Shown here one piece after another: positions 22,014 to 33,683 of a stretch of DNA of 64,000 nucleotides (its first letter is position 1; each line of letters opens with the position of its first letter). The notes under the pieces were generated by a model. The model saw nothing but the letters and a program-made list of their open reading frames with translations, did no database searches and had not been told where the DNA came from. The position numbers and the translations under genes are program-made. The stretch comes from Fasciola hepatica (taxonomy: Eukaryota; Platyhelminthes; Trematoda; Plagiorchiida; Fasciolidae), in assembly GCA_948099385.1 (NCBI GenBank), contig CANUEZ040000183.1, positions 7,626,001 through 7,690,000 on the forward strand, given 5' to 3'.

Positions 22014-25000
22014 TATCAACTCAGTTCATTACAGCCATTACGGGTGAATAACATAGGATCTGGACTAAACCCGTTCAAAGGAGATTCATGATAAGGCGAG
22101 CTGAATTTTCATGTCCAGTTTCAATGTATCTTTACATCGCCTTTTGTAACACAGGGCACTTTTCAAACACTGTCGATAAACCTCATACAACATGAAGGTT
22201 GTGGGTGGTGAATAGAACTGTACTGATCAGACCTTCCAACTCAGCTAGCCAGCTTTGAAATCCGTCCATTTCCAAGATCCATTCGTGCCCTGTGTGCGGA
22301 TTACACCTTCTTCTGACTGTATACCTGCGGGCGTAGAGCTTAGTTTTTGTCTCAGTATATCGATTTTGTGGCCTCCTGATCGATCACAGTGCCATCTTGG
22401 CCCACCTCTCTTGGTTCGAACTATTAATTTTTGATTGGGTTCTGATGCGATTCAGTGATTTCTTTGTAGGGTTTGCTTATTTTTGCTATCTGTGATGACC
22501 GATTTTAGTGGGTAGAGAGCAACGAGCTGTCCTTCGACTCGTTGCCACACCTAACCTATGGGCCTTATGTAGCCTTTCAGATGGCTAGGTATGCCGGGCA
22601 GACTAAACCCCTACCCGCCGAACTTACTACATGCAAGCTTTCAATCCAGACTTGTCTGACCTTAGATTTCACTCACCATATCTCACACGCAATATCATGT
22701 CTTGCGATCATGGACAAACGCATCTGGCGATCAATGTCTTATTTCAAATTTGTTAGATTGTTTAAAGTGGACGCAGTTCTTTGAGCTTCACATTTTAGCT
22801 TTTTGATAGGAAGAATAATTGCTATCCCCCAAAAACCGTCGATGAAAGCCAAGTTTTACTGTGCATTATGACATTTCCAATAATTCCTCCTATCTGCGAC
22901 TGCACGGGTCAGTTGTATTCCGTTTCGGAGACCGGAAAACGGGAACATTTATTTCCAGTTTGTGTGCACCATATCATAGCCCTTTTTGGAATATGAGGTA
23001 TCATTCGCTTGCAAGTTGTTAGTTAGTTCGGTTGCAGCCACACCCAATCATTCCGGGAAGTGAACCAATCACAACTGCCGGTGAAATTCAAAAACTGTGT
23101 ATTGGTGTCTAGATTACAAGAAGGAAGGGGGACAACGAGCTTCATAAACACCAAGAATTATCTACAATAGTAGAAGTACATTGTCACACCTGATATCATG
23201 AGTGTGCACAGCCGTTTGTATTTGATCAGTCTAACTGGTTCATCTCATCAATGTGAGCTATTCTCGAATCTAATCGGGATGAAGTGCTTACACTGCCGCA
23301 TCTTCAATATTCGTTTTCATTCGCGTTTATCAGGTTGCACAAGGTGTCTCTCAATGGGATTTAAGCCACCGCCTACCTGATGTGTGCGATCGGTGACTAG
23401 CTTGAAGATGATGGATACAAGGCCGCACTATATAGTTTCATACTCTGGGAAGCCAAGTGGCTGATCGGTAACAAGTAAGGACATGTCATCGGAGTGAAAC
23501 CGTAACATGATTGGCTAGTAAACAACCAGCCAGTGCGTGTGTGTGGCTGTGTGTGTGTGTGTATCCATGACGATATTTTGCGCATTGTCTGCATACTACC
23601 ACAGACAGACAGGCAATGTACAAATAAAATATGGTTGATCGATACGCGGAAAAGAGTGAAACATATACCGTTGTGATCCAAGGTAGAGTATCTAAGTTCG
23701 TTCGAACAATGAACACTTTCACACGGCTCCTCGGGAGATCGTTCCAATATGGCAGCCTTCGCATTTATCTAAAACTGGCTGGAAGCAGTTTTTAGTGAGC
23801 AGAGTATACGAGATGGACACTGGTTGGTAATGCAGTTTATTCGCGATGCCGTGAATGTGGGTTATCAAGAATACAAGAAAATAATGAATACCGAGGTATC
23901 ATTCGCGAAATTTTACTTGCGTGTGCTTCTTGATTAGATCATAAGACTGTTTTTCCAATTCTAAGTATGAATGTTGAAAACTCAGTCAGATATCGACCAC
24001 CAACCATTGGAATAAAATGAAACCAATAAAAATAAAAACTATGTTTGTTGTCCGCTGTCATTCCATTGTAGCTTGCCTGCATGGCAATATGGTTCGTAGT
24101 TGCAGTACACGCACAACGACTTTGGTCTTGTGCTCTCGAGCGATCCAATGGAATATTGACGATCAACTGTCCAAATCAGAACGTTATTCGGATCTATCAG
24201 TCAGCACTTCGCCTCTCCTTCATATTACGTCACAATAGGACTACAGTTATTTCAAGGAGTACACGCAATTTCCTATATGGGGTTCGCATCGAAACAAGAA
24301 CGTGCTTTGTAGCATAATCATATAGGAACTCTCATTGGTATGCCTTTTGAATCAATGTTTCAGACAGATCATCAGACGCCTTCATGCAAAGCTAGTCCTT
24401 GACTAATTTTGAGTCGTCGTTGTCAAAGATCAGCGGGTCAGAAATGCGCCAAAATGTGACGCGACGCAAACTGTCAGACTCTGTGTCACAGTGGTCCAAA
24501 AACAACGGTGATTTTTTGTGAGCTGAAAAGCTGAACAGCTCTGATTTGCGTTAATTTTTCTATTAGTCTGAATACAGACGAAAGTGGAAGAATGTGATTT
24601 ATTTACAAAAGGAGAGATTTATCGAGATGCACGACGTGTGGAAAATGAGAGCACTGCAAGAACAGGTCGAGGTCTAATCAAAAGTGAGTATCCTTAGAGA
24701 TGATACGAACAAATTTTCCTTTGGATTGTCTGTTGTTCTGCAAGTTTGCTTTTGAAAGCCAAATATGGAAGACAAGTATCAGTTTTTTCCACAGTATCAC
24801 TGTTAATCCGCCTTGCGGACCTTGTTTATTCTGGCTGACTATGGCTAAGTGATGATACAATTTACGTGTTAGTCATGATTACGCTGTCAACGCACATGAT
24901 CGCCTCGTCGTCACGAATAAGAACGCAACATCATCGTGCGCAACTGAAAGTAATGATACGAACCAATCAATCACATCGCCGCTCGAAGGCATATCGATTA

Positions 25001-26634
25001 TATTGATTATGTGTGTCCCCGCAGACTTGGTAGTTTGGACTTTTACGTTTGCTTGTGGTCGTGCGGTCGGTGTATGCCACTTCCAATACAAGTGCCATTC
25101 TAATGCCAACATGCCTATCGTTCATAGACAGCCAAGTCACCTTGGAAGTCAGCACATGCACAGCACCGAATCCAAAGCTTAAGACAAGGGAATCAGGGGT
25201 GTGAAAGATAACTGATCAATGGCGTGGACCCATAGAATGCAAGGTAAATCTTGTTAGCGGTGTTTAGGCCGCAAGGCTTGGTCGGCCCCGACAGTCGAAC
25301 CAATACGTTGCGTGCAACAACTGGGTACATGAACCAACACCCTACAAATCCATTGCGTTTTACACTGGTAAAACGAGACGATTCGCAGAAGGAAAAGACG
25401 TCGCATTAGATATAATGGGACGGATCAGAACACTGTACATCCCTCGATTGTGCTGTATGTGCGGTGTCCCATCGTGCACCCGTTGTTCGCTCAATGCACG
25501 CTATCCTCTGGCTTCAGCTTCTGCTGATAATCGAGCAAGTTTTGCCGGACACTAATCATGTGTACCATCCATTTCAGACGATCAGTCGCTCGGAATGTTA
25601 TGCAACACATTTCACCTTTCCACTGGCCGTACTTTATTGACATGAATTTGACAGTCGTACTGTTTATCATGCAGCCTACCACAGTTTTGGCGACCCTTTC
25701 AACCAACCCAGTCAATCAATTTTCGCAGGGAACATTTCCAGCGACCTCTACCAAAAGACCGTGTCAGCGACCCTGCCAACCTCTCTGCGGCCCTATTCAG
25801 TTGCGTACTTTATAAACAAGCTGCTCTACTACGGCACACTGTGGACAGCGTTCATTCGTTCGCGAAGGGGAAGCAGTTTAACGCCCATACATATATCAAC
25901 ATTCCCATCTTCTCGATTGTGCTGGTGCTTGCTCATTCATTTACTGAGCCCCGGAGCATCGAGATTTCCTTCTGTCATTGCAGATCATGCACGTTCAACC
26001 CCATGGAAGAAAGCTGCATACAGTATACTGCGATTGTGAATAGATACGGTCGTTCAGTTGGACCAGTTATGACAACACGAGTTAGCGATAAGGAACCACG
26101 CTGGATAAACTGGGCTTTGTTCATCTGAAATCTGCCAGGAAAGGAAATGTAAAACAAGCAGACGTAATAAACAACAGCAACCGCAAACGAGGTTATTATA
26201 TTATTCAACTATCTGGCGAACTCATAACACCCAGCGCGGAGTCTCAGGGTACCCTATTCCTGGGTAACTGTTTCAGGGTACAACATAAACTGCTATTGTT
26301 GGGCCCGTGACACAGTCATTCGCAGAAGTCTTTTCATAATCGTTGGCTGTATACGATTTCTAGCAGTCTACTCCAAATCTGATCAGATGAGGATAATACA
26401 TTGCAGACAATATCGATAAATACGGAACTATTTGTACCTAATTGGCAATCTGCAGACTATTTAAATTTGTCTTGTCGTTCGTATCCCGAGTGAGAACTTA
26501 GCCTACTCATTTCTCGAATAATTTCAATTTGTTATACTCATTCTTCGTCTCCATTACTAATATCTATGGTCACGGTAGACTCTGGGTTCCGCCAATTGGA
26601 AAACCTTTTGAAAAGAGAACACAACCGAGAAACT
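22014..26634. other. Unassigned sequence with one GT tract
   Basis: About 4.6 kb without a recognised gene. A (GT)n tract lies at 23536-23562. A 14-base phrase GAGGTATCATTCGC occurs at about 22994 and 23893, perhaps by chance. Near 23330 a plus-strand VAQGVSQ reading looks superficially like a reverse transcriptase motif but has no supporting context. Confidence 0.4.
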
Positions 26635-26800
26635 GTACTGTTCGCAATACATGAACTTAGAAAACTTACTGAAACCTCTTCAACCTAGAACTACGCAACC
26701 TGTGATAGCCAGAAGACCAAGGCTGCAGAATGGTACGGCAATTTTACGGTGAACCTGGCACGTGTTCCAACCACTGTCACCCGCTCAAAATAACCGTTTT
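26635..26800 (+). repeat. Dispersed repeat family A, copy 3 (left part)
   Basis: Contains TACTGTTCGCAATAC, CTAGAACTACGCAACCTGTG, AGAAGACCAAGGCTGCAGAA and GGCAATTTTACGG. The right half is not recognisable. Confidence 0.65.
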
Positions 26801-27542
26801 GTTCAAAGAGTGATCCCTAGATCCTGACAACCTGTGTCTAATCTCGTTATTACTGATTTAGTGTTACAACCCTACGGAGAAATTTATGCTGGAACAATAA
26901 TAATCTTCAGACCATAGCAACCACATTTTCAGGCCGAACTGCTGGAGTATATACTAAAAACCTGAAAGAAAAACTGTTGCAAAATCACTGTAATATGAGC
27001 TTGAACTTCTGTTTACACGCCGACCTCAAAGTGGATACCAAATCACCAAGTAGGACAGAGATCCATTTGCCACCGGGAGGTCGTACTGATTTTCGATTGA
27101 GATGCCAAGGAAATTGTCTTCATGATTTGTCTTCATTCACTGCCGGTGGGTGGCGCTGATCTGTGTTTGCGCAGTGTATCATACACAACAGATGAACCAT
27201 TCCGATCCGTGTTTACGTACACTGGTTTATCACCCGTAAATAATCTGGGCCCGAGCGTAGCTAAGATTCGGATAACACCAAGATTCATAGCTGCACATAC
27301 ATTAGTCCATCCCCAAACCACAAATAATCAAGACACACACACAATGAGAGAAGGAGGCTGAGATATTGACATTTTCACATCACTGACTGACTGATCGATC
27401 GGTCAAATCAACGAACAAAAAATGTCCTGATTACAGTACAAACAGCCTTGGTTGGTGCGCGTAGGATCGCGTAGTGAAGAGCGGTAGTTTAGATAGACAC
27501 AGGCTTCACAATCAGATGACAAGTTATAATATTTTCTGGTAT

Positions 27543-27745
27543 TTAGTGACCGGTGGTGTTAAAACGGTCACCAAGCTGAACATCAGACATTCATCTCCCC
27601 GGCTCGAATCCGGAAGTCGTTGCGGATCTCTTTCCCTAATTGGCACCCTCTAACTAGTCTCAAACCCGCCTCCCTCCCACTCCTGAAATACTGTACGATT
27701 ATCCCATACTGAAAAGTAAGCAAATAAATAAATAAATAAATAAAT
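27543..27745 (+). mobile_element. tRNA-derived SINE with (AAAT)n tail
   Basis: A head with an A-box-like TAGTGACCGGTGGT (27544-27557) and a B-box-like GGCTCGAATCC (27601-27611) is followed by a body of about 110 bases and a tail of five to six AAAT units (27722-27745). Internal RNA polymerase III promoter boxes plus a short A-rich tail are the classic SINE plan. The body is not recognised and no target-site duplication was established. Confidence 0.5.
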
Positions 27746-28956
27746 GAAGAATCAAGTCAAGTTAGGTTAAGTAAAAATGCGACTTTATTCATCCCAATAA
27801 GTTGATTTTCGGCACTATGCTCATCTCTAAGTTTGAATCAATAAAAAGAATGAAATGAATACTTGGTTCAACCAGAGGTAAGAAAGAATGATAACAGGAT
27901 GGGTTAGGACAAAGCGATTTTGCGTTCGCCAGGCACCAGTGATGGGTACCTTGTAAGATGGGGAAGGACAAATAAAAGATGGGAGTTTGTTCGGGAGTAG
28001 AAGAAATTGTACTCAGGCCTGATGGAGCTGAAAGAAATACGCCCAGTTAAATGCATGTGCAATGGATGAGTCGAGTCTGTCAAGATATTAGTGCAAAGTT
28101 TTCGCACAAAGAAAGTGCTGTTCTGTAAGGAAATTGGTTACATGAAAACGGGAGATACCACCGCATCGAAATATAATTTCAATGGACCTGCGAGAAACGA
28201 CGAAATTTTTCTTCCGAAGATCAGAAAAGATGACAGAGGAACAGCAAATAAGGAGTAACATCAGACAAGAATACGTAAAACGTTTAATAAGGTATTGCAG
28301 AAAGTGCAAGGAATTCAGGCGTAGGATACGTGACGTTATTCGTCGAATCTTTGTGAATGCATTAATTATGTGCTGGAGTCAGTGAGGTCTTGAGAAATCA
28401 TGTGACACTAATGGTTTAGTGCATCGTTCGATTCCTGTCATCTACGATGTATAACCACCACGGATAGCATGTGACCTCTACCTTAAACACAAACACAGAT
28501 AATCAAACAACCAGACGCTCAATATTCAAGATAAGTTGAAAGTATTTGCAAGGTTAAGCACAACTCAGTTTTGCGCCTTCTGACTACCAAAACGCGAGAT
28601 TCTCGTTTGTCTTACTTATAGCACACAGACAGTCGGATCAATCTATTGATCGATCGGTGCTCAAGAAGTTCAAGCAAAATAAATCGTTTGTCAATCAGAC
28701 CAAAAAGAATACTGACGAAAAAGGAATTATCACACCTAATAATTAACGCATTTTGCAATCTACAGTAAACTAGGGAATAAACTCAAACCCACTGTTTTTA
28801 TTTTCGGTGAAACTCAAATTCCCTCGGTCAGTGGTATTTTAGTGGAATAAGGCATGTAACAGTTGACAAGACAAGAATATCAAGCGACTGTTCTTTTGAC
28901 TGTAATTGGTACACATTCATATATGAAGTATAGTGTAATATAGTTGATAATCAAAG
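27746..28956. other. Unassigned; purine-rich stretch
   Basis: The plus strand is A/G-rich from about 27850 to 28330, which may mark another eroded minus-strand LINE, but no motif is readable. A B-box-like GTTCGATTCCTG at about 28425 could be part of a SINE. Confidence 0.3.
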
Positions 28957-29010
28957 GTACTGGTCAATCATAAAACGATCTAGCTGTATCTGGACGAGCT
29001 AACTTCCCAC
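28957..29010 (+). repeat. Repeat family B block
   Basis: CTGGTCAATCATAAAACGAT followed by CTAGCTGTATCTGGACGAGC. The first block recurs at 40760 and the second, inverted, at 29636-29672. Confidence 0.5.
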
Positions 29011-29635
29011 GTATGGCTTCATCTGACAGGTTGAATCCCGGAAAAGAAACTGTCGCGCATCACCCTATTTGCGGAATTATTAAGGTCACTAAGTTTCTAC
29101 CATGGACGGTTAGATACGGTATTCAAAATTTGAGAATCAGCAAAGGACAACAATTAGACACGTTTTCACACGTTTCACTCCACTTTGGTGGAGAGAAGTT
29201 GACGTGCGCTGAAGGTATTCGTGCTCATAACTCTATAATTCGTAGTTCTGGATGCTAACTATTGTGCTTTGCTACGACAGGTATGCTATAGGAAGCAATT
29301 TATTTGGTAACCCAGTAAGATAGCTACACAAGCCACAGATACCACAAAGATGAATACGCGCTATCTCTCGCGAAACTGACGACTCCGCAAAGACAAATGG
29401 TCCCCATCGCAGCCAACGATGTTCCTGCAAGCCATCATCCTGACGGTAACACTCACGAAACTAGTATTTGTTGGTTTTACAGTGCCGAATACATTCTCGT
29501 TTTTTTGCGGCGCATTTATGTTATTGTAATGGTTAAGCCAACCCGGAGTACCACATTGTGGTGAGTGAATGGCTTCTGCATACTGCTTGGTGCGCCATAC
29601 CTTCTTTGCTAGGATTCAGCCTGCTAGGCAAAGTC

Positions 29636-29672
29636 AGATTGTCCAGATACAGCCAGATAGCTTTAAGGCTGA
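29636..29672 (-). repeat. Repeat family B block, inverted
   Basis: TCCAGATACAGCCAGATAGC is the reverse complement of the CTGTATCTGGA block at 28.98 kb, so the two form an inverted pair about 650 bases apart. Confidence 0.5.
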
Positions 29673-31605
29673 CCGTTGATTTTGTTCACCAATAGTGTAA
29701 CACCCGGTTTCATGCATGACTAAGTGTGTGTCGGTTGAAGCCGAAAAAAATACGTACTCGCTATTCACATCTTCTCAATTCTCGGTTTCGTGGAGTCTAA
29801 TTATGCGTGATTTCAATAAATACAATTGGTCGGGCAAACTGAATTCCCATGGTAAACATCGCGGTATGGAGTCACTGACCAGTGAATATCTGATCTGGCA
29901 CAGAAACCAATCCCAGATTGAAGATTGGGTGGGATGTATCACAATTTGGTAGACTGTTCGTAAACGAGCCAAGCAATATCTATTGAACTTCTTTTTGACT
30001 ACCGGATGACATAATTTGTATTTTTTTCTTGAAAAATTTATTATTTCCAGAAGTAACAGAAAAACTACCGTTCAAGGTGCTGCAGGAACTTTCACTGAGC
30101 TATCTTCTGCCACTCAGTTTTCAGGCAACCGAACAAGTGAAAATCACTGGATCAAGGACAGGTTAGGTCCCGCCAAGAGTTTGTCCTGCAACACAAACCA
30201 CAAATCGCTCGTTTCTATTAGAAGGATCATTCGGAGAACCAGCTGTCCCATCAGACGATAAACGGAATAAACAATGTAATCTGGAAGCAGTGGTTCCTGG
30301 AACAGAAGCGCTCAGTGTTTGCCGAGGTCTGCAGAATAGGTGAGCAATACAACGACATCTAATCAGCCACCACGTCAGATAAAATATTCCCGTTTCAATA
30401 AAGAACGCTCAGACCAATGCCTCTGCTCCAAAATCTCCAAGCCAAAATACACCAATCGGGTCCGTCTGATACAACTGTGTCTCACAAGCCGGTTAATACG
30501 TGCATTTCATGGGATGATTTCCAGACACGTCCGTGAATGCGGATTAATGGACTGTATTGACCCCGATCGTGTTGAGAAAATGACCATTTTCTGGAAACCG
30601 TTTTGGGTTTGTTTTCTCTACGACGTTTTCTGACGCTTGGTTTCGACGGCACCTTTTTGCTCGGCTGAGTGCTTTTATCTGAACCAACCTTCGTGAGGTT
30701 TCCATCGATCTAGTTTTTAAAACAATTTCGGTTTTTTGCCTGTTGTACGCACTCGATTTGGTTTCCGCTTCGGCGTAGCGTCCGTATGCATTTCGTGTCT
30801 TTCTCATGTCGGTATTGTTTCGGTACCACGATATATGGAATACACTTATGCATATGTCCACCGAATCCAGTCTTCTCTATTCATTCGATAAAGGCAATCT
30901 CGTTGGTAATTCGCTGTGTGACCGGATAGAAGACACATTCAGAAGTCGCCAATCGCACCTTTTCTGCAGGACCCCTGCACGAAAGATATGCTGAAGATCC
31001 GAGTACATAATGCTAGAGGTGGCTCAAACGAATGTCACTGAAGAAACTTGAATTCAGGAACAAAATAGTGCTCGGAACTTCTCACAAACTGAATAGAGAA
31101 GATCGGAGTTTCCAAAAGGATTTTCATTCGGTCTTACTTGTAGAGTGCTCATTTACGAATGAAGCACCTTTGGTGGATAACCTATTTCACAAAAATGGTC
31201 TAATATCCTGGTTTTCAGTAGATCTGACTCCTAAAATTCTGTTCTCTTCAATGAGCTCACAATTAAAGTGCAACCCGACGCGTACAGAGGCACCGGGATC
31301 ATAACAGTGGCTTTAGTATTAAGACGAAGTTTGGACTCTACAATTATCGGGTGTCAGCTTTACATTATATCTTAGACAACTGAAGTGAAAAATAGTGTTA
31401 GGTAGTATCCAGTAAAACAAAATGTTTACCGAAACTTCAAACTTAAGAAATATCTTCGTCCATAAGAAAGTAGAGTTTCTTTTAACCATTTTTATCCTCA
31501 AGACTCTGGAAACTCTGACGGGAAATATGGATAACTTTGAGGTTCTTTTGCAGTTTGGGTGGGAAACACGAAGTGGTGAGTTACCTCGTGGATCCTCGTC
31601 ATTCC

Positions 31606-31606
<1 letters not shown>
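29673..31606. other. Unassigned sequence
   Basis: No gene or known repeat recognised. TGTAACACCC at about 29696 looks like the start of a Gypsy LTR, but no matching end was found nearby. Confidence 0.4.

Positions 31607-31700
<94 letters not shown>
31607..31700. repeat. Long (AT)n microsatellite
   Basis: About 94 bases of AT dinucleotide, flanked by ATTCCA on the left and TGGAAT on the right, so the whole tract can fold as one long hairpin. It produces meaningless Ile/Tyr-repeat frames on both strands. Confidence 0.97.
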
Positions 31701-31703
<3 letters not shown>

Positions 31704-31975
31704 AATCCAGTCAGGAGTGAGCAAAGGAACGTATAAGGTAATGAATAGTGTTCACTATTCTTGTGCTCCAGATTTATCGAAAAGTCCAGAAGGATCATTA
31801 AGTGTCCAATGGGCTATCTTTCGGACAAAGCTGCATCTGATGTGGGATAATGAAGGAGCCACTGCAGATGAAATATATGCACGTATGTGTTGCATGCACA
31901 CACGGGGAGGTTGGAGTTAAATTCGGCGTCAGCAATCACTCACTGATCTGGACAACGGACCTCAGGACTTCGAAA

Positions 31976-31988
31976 GGGGGGGGGGGGG
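31976..31988. repeat. Poly(G) run
   Basis: Thirteen consecutive G bases. A comparable run is found at 61129-61148. Confidence 0.95.
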
Positions 31989-32117
31989 CGGATTAGACTT
32001 CGGTCATACACAAAATAGTCATTGGCAATGATGATGAGCTGCAATTTGTCAGATTTTGTCAGTTGTTGAATTGCAACACACGGGAAAACTGTCGACCACC
32101 AGGGGATTAAAACTCAC

Positions 32118-32395
32118 CCGTGTCTCTGTTTTGACCCACCGCATAGAGGCAACTGAGCTAGCGAAGTAAAAGCCGACGAAAGTCTGTCTGTGATGGGCAT
32201 TCCCATATTTTTCTGCCCAGGATGACACTGTCCAACAATGACTAATGTATTGCCGCGGCATTCCATACAAACGTTTTCAGTGAAAGCGAATGTTTTGCAG
32301 TCAGTCATGCCTGAATACTGTAAGTCACTACCGTAGAGAAATTTAGGTATAGGAGGTGCAGATCTCATTGGGAGTACGCAGTGTCCTAATGACAT
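32118..32395 (-). CDS. Possible exon fragment, unrecognised
   Basis: A minus-strand frame of about 93 codons with protein-like composition, including a CMEC...GQC arrangement (VCMECRGN, IVGQCHPG) and ending GGSKQRHG. Its right reading edge coincides with a strong splice donor, CGG|GTGAGT, cut after 32118. No acceptor with a clear pyrimidine tract was found at its other end. I do not recognise the protein. It may be an exon of an unknown gene, part of a mobile element, or chance. No frame in the next 200 bases beyond the donor was identified as the following exon. Confidence 0.25.
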
Positions 32396-32598
32396 CCATC
32401 CAGTACAGAGTCTTCATCAAGTAATAAGCATCCTATCGTAACAAAAGGGATCCAAATCATGCCTTCAAAATAGCGCGTGTTGCGTAATCCACATGATGCA
32501 TGCGAACTCGGTGCCTCATCACACTTAACAATGTTCTCCCCACCCAACAGATACATGGCCGTTGTTGAAACTGCCCCGGGCAGTAAAGAAGTGAACAT
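32386..32598 (-). CDS. Second possible exon fragment, unrecognised
   Basis: An adjoining minus-strand frame of 70 codons (YLLGGENIVKCDEAP, ASCGLRNTRYFEG, ending LDEDSVLDGCH) in a different phase from the fragment at 32118-32395. A candidate acceptor, ACTGCCCGGGGCAG, lies close to its start. The two frames overlap by about 10 bases, so either one indel separates parts of a single pseudogene or the match to coding sequence is accidental. Confidence 0.2.
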   Translation of the reverse strand: MFTSLLPGAVSTTAMYLLGGENIVKCDEAPSSHASCGLRNTRYFEGMIWIPFVTIGCLLLDEDSVLDGCH

Positions 32599-33683
32599 TC
32601 CTGTAGTTGCATATCTCGAGGTGAAATATTGTGTCTAGATGACTACAGTGTCAGGATCACAATCGGTAATGATTTCGTTCTTCAGCACAAGGTGGCTCTG
32701 GATCATATTTTCAGATGGGTGGACATTTCTTCGAGCTTCTATGCATAATCGGCCACTTGATATTCTTTAAAATTTTTCCGTTTCTCAACTGAGTTTTACG
32801 AAAATAGGTTCCAGGTTTGCTCTTGTTGCCCATAGATCGATAGAATTTCTAAGTCCCGCACTTTCGAAGCAGCCGACGCCTAAGATCATTAGCAAATCAC
32901 ATAGGACGAAGCTTATGTTAAGGGATGAACATGAAACAAGCGGGTTATCCTTTCGACGATAACACTTATCCTAACTGCTAATAAGATCAACACTGACATT
33001 TGTTCGCTTCGATGAAAGAGTGAACAAAACCTCAGTAAAAACATTGACATTTATTTGATCCAGAAAAAAAAACAGCCAACCAACCATTAGTCAGTAAATG
33101 TGTTTCATACCCAAACCGTTGATCGGAAGAGCCAAATAGGTAATCGGTGTCAGCACTGGACGATTTTCAAGATACGGACACGGTAAGCTAGTATAGTAGC
33201 AGCATACGCGGCTACGATGGGCAAGTCCGATGGAGTGAATAGCAAATTAACATCCGGGTCAAACAATAATCAACTATAAAGAAAAGAAACCGTTCAGTCA
33301 GTCGGGCTCAGAGTGAGACTGCCTAGATTACGACTCGATATAACCAATCAGTTTAGCTCAGTTTGCACGGGACTTGGAGTGGATAGAGCCAATCGCGTGT
33401 TCAAATAGTTGTGTTTTCGGAGAGTTTTCGTAGCTCTAAACACTGTGTGCTTTTTTCTTCCTCTGAAAGGCAGAAACTTTGTGCAGAATCAGCTCTGGCA
33501 GAGAAGGGGAGAAACAATGAGTATATTATTTCTGGTCCCAAGTCCGGTTAACATACTTCAGAATATAGTGCTCCCCAACACTCTTCTACTGCTTTTTAAA
33601 AAGCTTTCACCGTAGCTGTATTTACGAAATTCTCTGGGAACTTGTTACAAAAGGGTATCACTCTGAGAAATAGTTTGCCCTTA
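32599..33683. other. Unassigned sequence
   Basis: No gene, repeat or retroelement motif recognised over about 1.1 kb. Confidence 0.4.

Noticed and set aside
23181..23400. Reverse transcriptase motif (VAQGVSQ reading)
   Set aside because: An isolated short phrase with none of the neighbouring RT motifs.
29696..30260. A second LTR starting TGTAACACCC (and another at 47189)
   Set aside because: No matching TGTTACA end, TATA box or flanking duplication was found within a sensible distance.
31422..31920. Frames with long Ile-Tyr repeats
   Set aside because: Produced by translating the (AT)n tract.
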